This document shows positions 32,548 through 44,126 of a stretch of 64,000 bases of DNA, piece by piece (position 1 is the first letter of the stretch; each line of letters starts with the position of its first letter). The position numbers and the translations under genes were made by a program. Under the pieces are notes generated by a model. That model had not been told where the DNA came from, searched no databases, and saw only the letters and a program-made list of their open reading frames with translations. Location: the NCBI RefSeq assembly GCF_921293095.1, contig NW_025791658.1, positions 1,612,001 to 1,676,000 of the forward strand. Reading direction: 5' to 3'. This DNA comes from Ischnura elegans (Eukaryota > Arthropoda > Insecta > Odonata > Coenagrionidae).

Positions 32548-34522
32548 CAGTGGAACCTCGATCTGTCGTTTTTCAGGGGGATGGATGAAAAAAACGATGA
32601 ATGCGGGAAAACGATCAATGCGGGAACGTTTGTCCGGGTTGCCTATGTCCCAGGATCCGCTGGAGTTTTGCGAATTATGACATTCATTAATGGATTCAAA
32701 CGAGATTTCAGCTGATTACAGGAATATTATTACTTCATCGAAACACTTAGGTCATATTGTTGATTCGACTTATCTCTCTTTCTAAAATCCTAAAGGAACA
32801 AGCCGCCTTGCTAAAAAATGTTTGCACTCCACTCGGAATTTTCACGGCTATTATGCATTTCTGTCTGATGTAAAAATTCTTATCCATCAAATGCAATTTC
32901 ATGTACAAGTATTTACAAGAGAAATGTGCGTGTTATGCCTCAAGCAACTGATTTCGCCGTCACAGTGATTGGTTATGAGATGGATCAAGAAGGCCAAAAA
33001 TAGTTTATTATTTGAAATGTTCCTTTCTAGCAATTAAATTTTTAATATGATTGAGGCAATGTGGCGTTAATCGTCAGCGGCACGCCCACCTGATCCTCGG
33101 CTTCATCCCACTTCTTGTTTTCACCAGGGATCTTGCTCTACCCCCACCCCTGCCGTCATGTGCTACCGGACATACTGAGGCGTTCTGCAATATTCACGTA
33201 TTTCTAGCTCGGATTCTTTTCTTCGTTTTCAATTATTTTCAGTCCATCTTTTAAAGTTCTCGCTTATGTCTTCGTAAGGGCCATGGTCCGAAGACGAATA
33301 AGAATAAAACTAATAAAAATGAAACCGGACTCCATTGAACCCACACGGAAAACACTCGCTAGTTTTAAGTCAACCCACCCTGGAAAGTACGGAACCACTC
33401 GTACGAGGTGAAGTTCGGCACTAATGCTATCGCGTACGGCGTAATCAGAGCTTATTGGAGAGGGTGAAGCATGACCATATGACTGCGCAATGAAATTTAT
33501 TATCCTATAGAGAAGGCAAATTACCCACTCATTTCTAACAATAAGTAGCGTAGCTCTAGATGAGCAGATGAATTCAGATTGCTAGTAGAGAGAAACAAAA
33601 TATCCTGAGAAGACATCACTTCGTTAGCAACTCAGACAAGTGAGACTTGTAGCATAGCTCATAAATTGTAGCCAGACGCCCTGTTTTCGAAAAAAAATCG
33701 CATCAACTGCCGTGAAGCCCACTGTCAGCTGCGAGGATATCGATATTCGCCAGAAATCACCATCGTATTATTCCAACTATTTCCTTGCTTAAAATGCTTA
33801 AATAACGTTAGAAATATGTGGTGTTTGGTATCATTCTTTACTGAATTACGTGCACATCACTAATATCTCAATCTAATAAAAGTATAATACCAAATACCGA
33901 AATTCATTTTTAGACACCTTTTGGGCTAATTGGTGATTCATGCAGCAGTTGACCTCCAGAGGTGGGGATCTTTGAAGCGAGTCGGCTAAAAAAAAGTCAG
34001 CGTTCGAGAAAGGGGGAGGCGTGAAAAAGGTTTCTTCTGCTCTCGAGTAACTTGATATTTTCTTTTGAAGCTAAGGTTGTCGTAATACGATACCTGCTCA
34101 AGCTGGGACCTTTTTTTTATTTCGGAGAAGAGGAAAGCTTCAACCGGGGGGAGGCGAGTGCTGAATGGAGGGGGATAGCGGATCTTGTGAAATGCGCTAA
34201 TGTAACTATCCCACGGCACTCTGCTTCTCCCTATCGCATTTCTATCTCCTGGGGAAGATTTAAACTATGTGTCTGTCGTTATTAGCCATAAATAACACGT
34301 TGTAAACACTTCGTCTCATTTTTATCAAACGATGAGTGCGGGAAAATTATTCGACGGGACCGCGATCTTCAAACGATCAATGCGGGAAAACGATACTTCG
34401 GGGAACGATAGATGCGGGAAAAAATTACATTGTCTTTATGGAACTTAATTTGGGACCAGGAGCAGCGAACGATGAATGCGGGAAAACGATGAATGCGGGA
34501 ACGATAAATCGGGGTTCCACTG
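32548..34522. mobile_element. Element J, TA-flanked transposon with subterminal repeats
   Basis: The ends are CAGTGGAACCTCGATCTGTC and (complement of the right end) CAGTGGAACCCCGATTTATC, with TA at 32546-32547 and 34523-34524. AACGATGAATGCGGGAAAA and close variants are repeated about three times near the left end and about eight times at 34330-34510. No transposase was recognised in the 1.97 kb interior. The terminus resembles those of D, so a Tigger-type mobiliser is likely. Confidence 0.8.
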
Positions 34523-34523
34523 T

Positions 34524-34970
34524 ACTTAAACTCTTTACGTGATTGTGCCTTCAAAACTTAAAAAGCAACTGTATGGGGATCTCAGGATCTCATTCTCATT
34601 TACAATTCATAAATTACGTGCTCTTTCCTGTAATTCAACACCATGGCCCTTATTTTAATGATATAATATCTTGTTTTGCTTAACTTATTTAACGGTGGAA
34701 TTGTAGAATACTTATGCTCTAATGATTTAATATCTTTCGGTATGTCTGCATAAATACTCTTAGTCGAACATTGTTTATACGAGATGTTTCATGCCTGAAA
34801 AAATTAATCTGAAAATGTGTGATATTGAGTGATCGTATTTTTGATACATTCTCAAAGCACTCGTTTAATTAAGCTCCTAGGTGCAAAAAAATACGTTAAC
34901 GTTGTCATAGCGTAGAAACTAAGGCGTTGAAACACCATGTTTACCGATTAAAAAATACTTAAACCCTTAC
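34524..34970. other. AT-rich spacer, nothing recognised
   Basis: No ORF with a motif, no repeat end and no splice-flanked exon seen. Confidence 0.4.
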
Positions 34971-35095
34971 ATGATCATACAAATCCCTCCTTCTTACACA
35001 ATTTCCAGTTTTTCCTAAGTGTCCAGTGTTCGGCCTTCCCTCTCCACGCGGACGATCTCCGGGTCAAAATCACATGAATGTTTAACCCTAACATA

Positions 35096-37396
35096 CGGGC
35101 AACATATTTTTCTGACGTAATCGGGCAAGGTGAGTCCAATGGACTCTTTTAACTTATGCTTTTAATTTAAACTATTAAACAGTGAACAATATTACTTTTC
35201 ACATCAATTTGTACATATTGTGCGCTATAGAATCATTTAACAGAAAATTGATTATTTTTTGTTTAACAAAAGTTTTACATTACTCATTAATTTCATAAAT
35301 AGTCAAACAGCGAGTACAGTGGACTCTTTTGACTAATTCTTTCTGTTTTCACTACATAAAACACCAAATATTTATCGTTACATGTACATAGTGATGATTT
35401 TACATCATTTTGACAATTCAAACCAAAAATTTGTGAAATGCACATTACTTTTTTTACATTTCGTGCAAACAGACTCACCTTGCCTGGATTTGTGGGAATT
35501 CAGGGGAAAAAATTATTTTTTAGGTTGCGTTAATTCCGAAAGAAGTTTGAATTACACTAATTTATAAATAACTAGCTGACCCGGCGAACTTCGTACCGCC
35601 TAACATTCAATGAACTTATAGTTTAGTTGCACCATTTATAAATAAAGAGCGGCTGCATCGTTTTAATAATATTTGATTTATTATAAATTAAATGAGAAAA
35701 TATTGATGAAATTAAAATTATACGCAATCAGTTGTTGGCTATTTGTGTTATTAACCGTAAAAAAATGTTTTTAGGTCTAAGTCCATAGCGTAAACTTGGC
35801 TCGTTCACGGGGCAGGTTAACGCAACGCCAGACCGACGCTTGACTGATGCTCAAAACAGTGTAAGAAAAGCCCCTATGAAGCAGCATTCGTATGAAATGA
35901 CTTTAGGCGCGCCAGTTATAGTATCTCTGTTTGGAAAAAATGCACTGCGTAAACGTGCTGCATGCGTAAACGCACCACGGTGTGCCCTACACATTAGGGT
36001 TTAATGTCTTGCGTCAAGCGCCTTCTGATAAACAACAGTTTTTGTTTTGTTATCAGGCGCAAGATAAAGCGAATGAAGCTAAATAAAAATAGCGAAGCGA
36101 AGCAGGGACGCAGCGAGGGGGGTTTTTGGGGGTTAAAACCCCCGTAAAAGCTCAGAGAATCTTTTTAAAAAACAATTGGTTATTAATATTAGGGGGACGG
36201 ATGAGTCACATAATATTTAACTGTTCACACAGCTGAAAAACCTACCATTTTGAACCTTTTATCCTAAAAAAATTTCTGGGGAGGGCCCCCACACCTCTCG
36301 TTTACCTTGGCGAGTTTTCTATACCCTACAGACCCGCTAGTATTAGCTGCGCCTATCCTTAATTCCTAGCTGCGCCCTTGAAGCGAAGGAAGAAATACAG
36401 CGGATGATTTACCGACTCGTAAACATACCACATATTATTTACCATGAGAAAATCATGGGTTTTCACTGACACATGAGAACAAACATCACAAAAACTGAAT
36501 GACTGACCATGCGGTTTGTTAATCGTTATCACGAATGCAACACGAATTGGAAATTGAATACGTTTAAGCTCAAAAGGGCATATAAGTTGGGATCATGGAA
36601 TCTTCGGATTGAGAACTTCCTCATATTTGAATTTTCCTTTCAGTATAGTGGCGTGAATCACTTTCATTATCAGTTTTTTTAATAACCAAACTCGTTCCGT
36701 TGGATAGTTTTGGTTGGTTTAGGTTTCGAAAGATCATGAACACAGAGCCTACCTTTAGCTGTAAATCGTGCCGTGGTAAGCCAGGTGCGTCCAAGGACTT
36801 TAAATATTCAGATAGATAGTTGGTGACTTCGTCTTCGTTTATTACAAAGTTAAAAGATTTGAATTCATGCAGAGTACACGGACATTACTGATAATCAACA
36901 ATTGCTTGGAGATTTGTTTATACACACAGTAGTTATGTGTTTGTTGACAACTCAATTCGAGCTGAGCTTACCTCTAATTCAATTATTTTAATACTATTTT
37001 AATATTACTTTAATATTTTTAGCACGTTTGAACATTTTAATTTTTTTAAATATTGTTAAAAATCTTATTTTTTTGACCGTCTTAACAATCAACTCCTAAA
37101 AACATATCTCGAAGATAAAGTTGAATTTTTTTGTGAACTTTTCCTATTTTTTAATGTCCTATATGTTATCCAAGGCTGAGGCGAATCCAAAGAGCCTAAT
37201 GTCACTAAAATCGGTGCAGCCGTTCTCGAGTTATAAGTGTTCTAACTAACACGATTTTCGACTTTCTTTTATATATATAGATATACAATTAGAAGAAGTA
37301 AAAAAATTTACAAAATGCTGACATTTCAATAACATAATAAAATTCTCAAAAATGTGATGCGATGAGTCCAAGACACTCACCTTGCCCGTATTAGGG
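35096..37396. mobile_element. piggyBac-like element with TTAA duplications
   Basis: The left end CCCTAACATACGGGCAA and the right end (complement) CCCTAATACGGGCAAGGTGA are flanked by TTAA at 35092-35095 and 37397-37400, the piggyBac hallmark. A second CGGGCAAGGTGAGTCC occurs at 35122 inside the left end. No transposase is present. About 1.7 kb of the interior is another repeat (35572-37282), so the original element was a short MITE of about 0.6 kb. Confidence 0.78.
35572..37282 (+). mobile_element. Repeat N nested in the piggyBac-like element
   Basis: Begins CTAGCTGACCCGGCGAACTT and ends near CGACTTTCTTTTATATATATAG. A start of this kind and a pre-end like GCAGCCGTTCTCGAGTTATA are widespread in insect genomes, as I recall, usually on the 3' ends of non-LTR elements or their derivatives; I cannot settle the class. 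At about 36235-36385 it contains a piece ending CCTTAATTCCTAGCTGCGCC, related to repeat L (45350). Confidence 0.6.
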
Positions 37397-37578
37397 TTAA
37401 CTTCGAGGAGATGCTTCTCCACAAAAGAGGTGGTATCCCTTTTCTCCCTGCATTTTCTGTGCTCCTTCACGCCTGTATTGACGCTCCTGCCCGTCCGACC
37501 GATGTTCACTTTATTACAATCCTTGCACTGTATTCTAGAAGCCCCTGATTGTTGCGCAACCACTTCCATCGCCAGAAC

Positions 37579-38281
37579 CAGGGTTGATTGATTTAAATCA
37601 CTTTGATTTAAATCACTTGATTTTTATTTTTAAAAATCACTTTGATTTAAATCATAATGTGATCTATATGTTTGATTTTTAAAGAGTCAAGAAAAGGAAG
37701 CTGTAAGTGCATAATTTTGAATTTTATTTCTTAATTAATACAATGAATCGACAGTTATCAGCACAATGGTGGCTCTTAAATAGAAATGATACTGTAGGAA
37801 TGCATCTAACATGAAAATTAAAAAAAAATGGCTTTGGTTAGAATACTAGAGTATCCGTTGAAAAAAAATTGTTTTCTGATTTAACTTCTAAGCGTAGGCA
37901 CCATACAAAGTTGCAATTACAGAATTTTTCTAAACTTCATATGCTTTAGAACCGCATAATATAGCACATTTGATACCTTCAATGGCAATATTATATGTAT
38001 TAAGCTGGTGTAATTTTTAATTTGATACCATTGCCATTTCCATAGTTCTCTCCCCTGATTGACTAAATGTTGTATTAAGTTTAGAGTATGTTGCCTCTTA
38101 TTGTTTCTGCAAACGACCATTCTCCAATATATGCTGCCCAAATAGTTAGTTTTGCAAATAACTGAATTTTTGATGAATGGAGAATCATAAAAATCTCATT
38201 TAAATCAATAAAATCCGATTTAAATCAAAAAAATCAACAAAAATGACTTTTTTGAAAAAATCATGATTTTTATCAACCCTG
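37579..38281. mobile_element. hAT-type MITE with perfect 8-bp target duplication
   Basis: The ends are CAGGGTTGATTGATTTAAAT and ATCAACCCTG, with internal GATTTAAATCA repeated many times near both ends. The 8 bp GCCAGAAC are duplicated exactly at 37571-37578 and 38282-38289. It has no ORF, and the interior is AT-rich. Confidence 0.93.
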
Positions 38282-38724
38282 GCCAGAACTGCAAAATTTT
38301 CACGTTGATCGGTTACTAGGGATTTATAAGCGATTTTTCTACAGAAATAAATGAAAATTCCTTCGAGGAATGATTAAATGGGTCACTTTGTTTTGTTTAT
38401 CACATAAAAAACTCAATAGCTACTCGATATTTTATCTGCCATTGGGTATACGAGCGAATATCTACTTCATCGCGCTCGCATTCGAAAATTAACGTAATCA
38501 CTTGAAATACGGTTATCACTTACGTAAGTACGGATTTACGTGAGTCGAGACATACTTAACTCGGTGGATGCCTTAAACCCCTGATTGTTTAAGGTGAGGA
38601 ATGCTATGTTTAGAGCAGCAAAGCAGCTTTCCCAAGGTGATCGGATTGTAAAAGCAAGTTCAGAGTTTATTATTAGGGATGTGCTTGGCTATTTTGTTGG
38701 ATATATCACCAAGGAACTGAATTT

Positions 38725-39165
38725 TACACCACTTTTCTGTGAACCTCTTTACATTAGGAACCTCCATACTTCATACTACCCCTACGGTCCTGTCAGATTT
38801 ACATGCAAAATTTGTTGGCAAACCTCTTTGTGGTGTACCTCTTTATCTCGTTAAACCTCCGCTTATCATACCAAGGAGACACCCCCGAGACGGCCTAACT
38901 ACCTCCGCAAATCGTACCGAGACAACTAGAGACCATTGATGAAGCCGCGATTACATACTTGGAATAAAATTTTCAGCAATAAATATTTCAATCTTATTTT
39001 TTTTCTTGTGCACCTTTAATATTCTGTAATTTTCACAATTGCAACAATTAGTTGCCGCTATTTTGTTCCATATGAGAGCTTACCTAACATTAAATAAGAA
39101 AAAAAGATATCCAACTATCGTAATCATTTTAAATGACTGTTGAATTAAGAGAGATCACATTTGAA
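38725..39165 (+). repeat. Family C dispersed copy before exon 5
   Basis: Contains GAACCTCTTTACATTAGGAA, the CCAAGGAGACACCCCCGAGA flank and the AT-rich tail shared with 20768-21130. It ends about 185 bp before the acceptor of the long zinc-finger exon. Confidence 0.78.
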
Positions 39166-39349
39166 ATAAGGCCAGGGAAATTAAGAAATTTCTGGGAAAA
39201 TCAGGGAAAAGTTGAGGAAAAAAAATTGGTCGTGTGTAGTTGTGTTGTACAAGTTTTCGAGTACTTGCACATCCTTAGATAATACGTAATAAGTTAAATC
39301 GTTGGAAAATTCACTGATTCTTTTCATCTTTCTAGGAGGGATACTGCAG

Positions 39350-41530
39350 TCTTGTGACAGTGAAAGTGGGTTCCTGAGTTCCAGATGGAAGACAATAAAA
39401 TCAGAACCTGACAGGCCGTCCAGGACTCAGTCTTCCGATTCAGAGGAGTTAGACGTTGGAAGCCCAAAGATAAGGATAAGCGAAATCAGCATCGGCGGAG
39501 GAGGTTTATCGTGTGGAGGCGGAGAATGTGAATGGGAAGCTAACACGTTATCAAATGAAGCGTCTCCGTCTGAGTTGGAGGGTCAAGAGGAAAGGTCAGA
39601 TGGGTGCGGTAATGGTGAAGGGGTGAATTCAGTTGGAAATGAGGAGGGAGATTCGAAAGATAAGGTGGCGGAGTGGATAAACATGGACCGTTTCGCTCTG
39701 GAGAAGATTGCCGACTGTGATAATTGCATTTCTGTGATTAGCAGCGATGACGAATTGTACGAAGACTTCATCTTGGAGGATTCGGAAGGGTCTGGCAATG
39801 AAACTGATGTCTTACGAGGCGATCTAGATGGTGCTGGAAGAAATGTCTCTTCAATCTTGTGCACGGAGAGTCTGGAAGGCTTCGTGTCGAGTGAAGAGTC
39901 CATATTGCGGGAAGGGTCGTGCGAAGCGTACAGTTCTAAAGGAGTCGAGGGTATAGATTCCTCACATAGGGGCACGCACGGTTGTATATGTTTCAACACG
40001 GGTAGAAATGGTTTGCAGGTGGAGGACAGTGTGATGGAAAACAATAATGATAACGCCAATCGGATCTGTGCCTCATCAAGCAGGAGTTTGTCTGGTGCAT
40101 GCGGATCGCTTGCAGAAGCAGCTGGGCAATATACTGACACGGATGAAAATTGTTCAAGGATGGCCAACCCTCTGGATGAAAACAATGAGGACAGTGGCAG
40201 TTTGATTAATGCCACCTTGCTTAGTGCCAGTTTGATAAGTGCCTCGTTAAGGTCAAGATTTTCCCAGCATTGCATTCGTCGTACGTTTAATTGCAGAGAA
40301 TGCAGCAAAACTTTTGCAAGTCAATCTGCGTTAGTGATACACCAGGAGAAAGAATGTTTTCATAGGAAAATTAGTGAGACTTTTTTGATGATTTTATCCC
40401 CAAACACAAATGAATCTGGGTCGAATAGTTTGGATGGGCGTGAGACGAAACCACTTGGCCATGATTCTTTGGTTATGGGCCCAGGATCTCAGGCTGTAGT
40501 GCCTGCTGAATTGGGTACGATACGGGTTTTGGGTGGAGAAGCAGACAATCGCAATGTCAACGGTGTCAGTAGTGGGAACTGCGACTCGACAACGGACATT
40601 CTCTCCGCTCCAAAGTTGCGCATTGTGTTGTTTAAATGCAAAGATTGTGGCGAAACCTTCCGGGGTAAAGATTTGTTTTTGGAGCACAAGAAGAAGCACG
40701 TACGTGCGAAGAAACGCAAAAGGAAGCGTAACCGCCCAGAGCGAAACGCCTCGAATGGTTTTAATGGCAATGTTAGGGATCCAGACATGGTGCTTGGATT
40801 TGACGCGGGTAACGACGACGACATTATTTTCGTGTCTGCCTCTGCTGGGATCTCCTACGACTCGCCGCTATTTTGGTGTGAAATGTGTGGCTCACAGTTC
40901 AAGACGAAGTCAACTTTGGACTTCCATTGCCAGAGTCGTTGCATGGGAAGGGATGCGAATTTGGCCCACAAGTGCGATACGTGCGACAAACGTTTCTCAC
41001 TGCGCAGTACGTTGGAACTGCACATGAAGTACGTCCACGTCCAGAATCAGAAGAGGAAAATCTGTCCGACTTGCGGGGAGTCGTTCAAGAGAATGCGATC
41101 TCTGAGGAGACATGACGTGACTGTTCACATGGACAATGAGCTCTTGGAACGATCGTGTACAGTTTGCTGGATGACCTTTAACAGCAGGTGTTCCCTGAGG
41201 AGTCACAAGTTGAAGGTGCATCCCAAAAGGAAAAACACAAACTCGTCAAAGAGGAAATGTGTCGGGATACGAGAGAATAAGCCTTACTTTTGCGGACTTT
41301 GTTCGAAAACGTTCTTTCTCGAGTCGTCCCTGAAAGATCACCTGGAGAAGCACAAGCGCAGCGGCTCCCACCATTGTTTGGCGTGCGGGGAGAAGTTCAC
41401 GAGGCTGGCTGCATTGCGTCTGCACCAATCCTTCCACTCGGAGCTGTTCTGCAAAATTTGCAACCGTTTCTTTGGAGGAAAGGCTTCTCTGGATCGTCAT
41501 ATGCTGTCCCACGTGAGGCAGAATAAATGA
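39350..41530 (+). CDS. Gene 1 terminal exon: acidic region and nine zinc fingers
   Basis: The last coding exon encodes 726 residues to the TGA at 41528. The acceptor ATACTGCAG at 39341-39349 keeps phase 0; an alternative TTTCTAG at 39335 would need phase 1. The first ~310 residues are acidic, Ser/Gly-rich and probably disordered, with IKSEPD as a likely sumoylation site. Fingers follow at about 40286, 40631, 40870, 40967, 41057, 41153, 41284, 41369 and 41443. The first is irregular, the third is C2HC and the rest are C2H2. A basic run RAKKRKRKRNR after finger 2 is a likely nuclear signal. With exons 1-4 the protein would have about 923 residues, a DNA-binding nuclear factor. Confidence 0.88.
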   Translation, partial: SCDSESGFLSSRWKTIKSEPDRPSRTQSSDSEELDVGSPKIRISEISIGGGGLSCGGGECEWEANTLSNEASPSELEGQEERSDGCGNGEGVNSVGNEEGDSKDKVAEWINMDRFALEKIADCDNCISVISSDDELYEDFILEDSEGSGNETDVLRGDLDGAGRNVSSILCTESLEGFVSSEESILREGSCEAYSSKGVEGIDSSHRGTHGCICFNTGRNGLQVEDSVMENNNDNANRICASSSRSLSGACGSLAEAAGQYTDTDENCSRMANPLDENNEDSGSLINATLLSASLISASLRSRFSQHCIRRTFNCRECSKTFASQSALVIHQEKECFHRKISETFLMILSPNTNESGSNSLDGRETKPLGHDSLVMGPGSQAVVPAELGTIRVLGGEADNRNVNGVSSGNCDSTTDILSAPKLRIVLFKCKDCGETFRGKDLFLEHKKKHVRAKKRKRKRNRPERNASNGFNGNVRDPDMVLGFDAGNDDDIIFVSASAGISYDSPLFWCEMCGSQFKTKSTLDFHCQSRCMGRDANLAHKCDTCDKRFSLRSTLELHMKYVHVQNQKRKICPTCGESFKRMRSLRRHDVTVHMDNELLERSCTVCWMTFNSRCSLRSHKLKVHPKRKNTNSSKRKCVGIRENKPYFCGLCSKTFFLESSLKDHLEKHKRSGSHHCLACGEKFTRLAALRLHQSFHSELFCKICNRFFGGKASLDRHMLSHVRQNK

Positions 41531-41605
41531 TAAAATTGTAAGGTTCTGTATGGTACCAGATGCATGGCGCAGTTCTTTTACTTGTTATTATGCATATTGA
41601 AGGTT

Positions 41606-42725
41606 AAGCCTGAATCACACGATCATTTTTTTTCGTCGCGAAAGTGATCACTATCGCGAGCACTGGGCAAAATGATCGTCGGCGGCAATAGGGTGGTTTC
41701 CTTCATCAAAGAAAACGAAAGGCATTGATTGCGATTCGTTACCCACCAATAGTGTATTCATAATATACAAATTATTTTGTTTTAGAAATACCGGGTTAGA
41801 CGAATGGCAATGGTCCATTTTTATCCTCATTTGAAAAGGGCCAGATTGGCGCCCATGCGATGCCACTCCACGTGACGTCACAGGGACCTAGTTTCTATAC
41901 GAGAAGATAGGAGTTATACGTCGTCTGAGGTTACCATTGCATGCATGAGGCGCAGAGCTCAGGGAAACATGTCTTAACAATCACTTATTAAAACTGGCTA
42001 AGGTCGGAAAGTTTTCCTCGTTTGATAAGTTATTAATAATCCTTATTTAAGCCAAGAGCTACCAGCCAGCAGGGTACTAGGCTAGCCGCTAGCAGCCTGC
42101 GTCGTATCAGCGCTAAGCCTCGCCTCAAGGTCACCTCGCAGGGCGGGAGGGGGAACCAGAAATACGTCACGCGGAGAGACTTCCCGACATTCATACTTAA
42201 GCGTCGCGTTTTCGCGCGCTTGAAAATTTTCACTTTTCATTTAATCGCGGAAAATAGATATCGTCATTTAAAAATCTAAAAGCGTGAAATACGTACTCCA
42301 GGAGTAATAATCTTTCGATTTAGGCAATAAAAAAATAATAGGAAACCACCCTATTGTTTTTCGCGATCGCGATGTGGATTCTCATCGCTATTTTTCATCA
42401 CTCGTCCGGTCGCTTTTTCCGTCGCTAAAACCGTCACTAAAACCCCATATCAGCCAGTCGGAACGCATTCCCCTATGGAGCAATTGCAGTGCAACGTTTG
42501 ACAATTGTGGGAATGACATGGATAAACAAACACGCTATATAATTTCGTGATGTGGGTCCTATGACAACGAGCTGTGATATTGGAAATGATGCGAAAAGCG
42601 ACGGCGGGAGTGACCGTGTTATTCAGAAAAATGATCACAAGAGCGATTGCTTTTCGCGACGGGAAAAGTGATCTCGATAGTGATCACTTTCGCGACGAAA
42701 AAAAATGATCGTGTGATTCAGGCTT
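41606..42725. mobile_element. Element G, long-TIR element containing family A copy 12
   Basis: The left end AAGCCTGAATCACACGATCA and the right end (complement AAGCCTGAATCACACGATCA) are inverted repeats of about 45-60 bp rich in TCGTCGCGAAAGTGATCA. No clear target duplication is visible. About 450 bp of its own sequence flank the nested MITE. It lies 75 bp past the stop of the nine-finger exon, so it may sit in the 3' UTR. Class unknown. Confidence 0.75.
41689..42353 (+). mobile_element. MITE family A, copy 12 (full length)
   Basis: Starts TAGGGTGGTTTCCTTCATC and ends GGAAACCACCCTA, inside element G. It has intact CACGTGACGTCA at 41869-41880. Confidence 0.9.
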
Positions 42726-42729
42726 TATA

Positions 42730-43330
42730 CAGTAGATTCCGTTTAATGGCTTTAATGGTTACTTGGGGCAGCCGCTTAATTGGGGGAGATCTAGTAGAAC
42801 AGAACCCAATAGAGGAATATCCCAGAGTACTCTCCGCTTAATTGGGACAGCATGCCGCTTTATTGGGCCATGAGTCGGCGACAAAGACTCTATGCTTGCG
42901 ACTAAATTAAAATTTTTTGTTTTCAGAATACTATTTTTTTATATTTTCCTCCTTTGATTTACTCTTATTTTTCACAATTGTTCCTATTCTTGCCCTATTT
43001 TGAAAGCTCTTGTTGTTATACTATCCGCAAGAAGATAGGATGTTTCTTTTACAGGAGTTGGTAAAAGACATTCATTCTGCATCGCCCGAGGCTGTGAAAA
43101 AAATATTCTTAACTGAATTATTATAATTCTTAAAAATTATAATAAATTAACTAAACTCGCATATCTATTAATCAAATTAATAGTTTAATAAACTTATGTT
43201 GCATTATAAACATTCCTTAGTCTTCTTTCGATCATTTCAACGTTTGATTATGCCCGATGTACAGGATAGTTCGCTTAATTGGGGCAAAGTGCACAAATCC
43301 CGATATATCCCAATTAACCAGAATCTACTG
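42730..43330. mobile_element. Element H, TA-flanked MITE
   Basis: The ends are CAGTAGATTCCGTTTAATGG and (complement of the right end) CAGTAGATTCTGGTTAATTG. TA lies at 42728-42729 and 43331-43332, and the second TA is also the left duplication of element B copy 2. GCTTAATTGGGRCA is repeated near both ends. There is no coding sequence. A related fragment lies at 55070-55218. Confidence 0.82.
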
Positions 43331-43332
43331 TA

Positions 43333-44097
43333 CAGTGAGTCCTCGTTCTACGTCACCCCGTTTAACGTCATTTCGCGATAACGTCACGAAAATTTTGAGA
43401 CCGTCATTCGTTTATCGCACCTTCGCTTCGCGATAACGTCAAGTCTTTTAAATTTCGCTCGAAAAAAAGGCAAAGTGGCGGGCGTTGCAGGTTGTTCGTT
43501 TTGTGGGCGGTAATACAGTCAGTCTAAGCAAAGTGTAAAACGGTGTGTTTAGTCTTAAATGCGATTACGGTTTTAGCAAAAATTTATGCAAAATGAATTC
43601 TTAGGTAGGTGCGCAAGGTTTTACTTGCAATAATGGTTTTCAGGAACCTAAAAAGTGATTTCAAGGCATTTTTCCATGTAGAACTCGGAGTTTTTGTCAT
43701 CACTTTTTTGCCGAGTTCACAATAATTTTGGTTCCTGTAACTATGACGATGTTTCAGCGATGATGATGCCTAGGCGACGCTCGCCCGGGCGACCACCATA
43801 GCGAAGCCGAAAAGCAAATGCGGGAAGATACAAAGATGGAGAAGGATTTACGTCAGTGCTGCTATTGTCGTCGATGAAGACAGGAACTCGTATTTATGCC
43901 ATAGCTTGGCATTCCCATCGTAAAAAATGCCCCAGATATGATACGCTAAAATTTTTTCGCTTAGGAATTGTGAGGTCTAGGAGCCGATATTCACTTTTTA
44001 CATTGTTTCTTATGGGATGTTATGCTTCGACTAACGTCATTTCGTTTATCGTCACATTTTTCAGGAACGGTATGTGACGTTAATAGAGGACTCACTG
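43333..44097 (+). mobile_element. Element B, copy 2
   Basis: CAGTGAGTCCTCGTTCTACG to AGAGGACTCACTG, with TA at 43331-43332 and 44098-44099. It has an internal difference (about 43590-43720) relative to copies 1 and 3. Confidence 0.87.
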
Positions 44098-44126
44098 TAT
44101 TAGGTAGTTCACGGTAGAAAAGTTTA

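Larger units (their letters stand above)
34971..38330 (-). pseudogene. Penelope-like GIY-YIG region split by two transposons
   Basis: On the minus strand, 37401-37570 encodes SGASRIQCKDCNKVNIGRTG then RSVNTGVKEHRKC and VEKHLLEV, a degenerate GIY-YIG endonuclease. The second catalytic Tyr position (usually YIG) is Asn. The reading resumes on the far side of a piggyBac-like insertion, at 34990-35091 (CDFDPEIVRVEREGRTLDT), in the expected order. A hAT-type MITE interrupts the upstream side at 37579. Stops and the lost Tyr make it a pseudogene. Confidence 0.75.
14757..39349. other. Gene 1 intron 4 (24.6 kb) or intergenic space
   Basis: If exons 4 and 5 belong to one gene, this is a single intron filled with the nested elements listed below. 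Sections in which nothing is recognised include 22171-22327, 26460-26734, 27076-27410, 27600-27985, 34524-34960 and 38330-38724. A cryptic gene start within it cannot be excluded. Confidence 0.45.

Noticed and set aside
39583-40308. 241-residue open frame on the minus strand
   Set aside because: It is opposite the acidic part of the zinc-finger exon, whose Glu/Ser-rich codons leave the antisense frame open. It has no family motif.
40489-41526. Several other open frames of 74-164 residues over the zinc-finger exon
   Set aside because: They are other-frame shadows of the nine-finger coding sequence, which alone has motif support.
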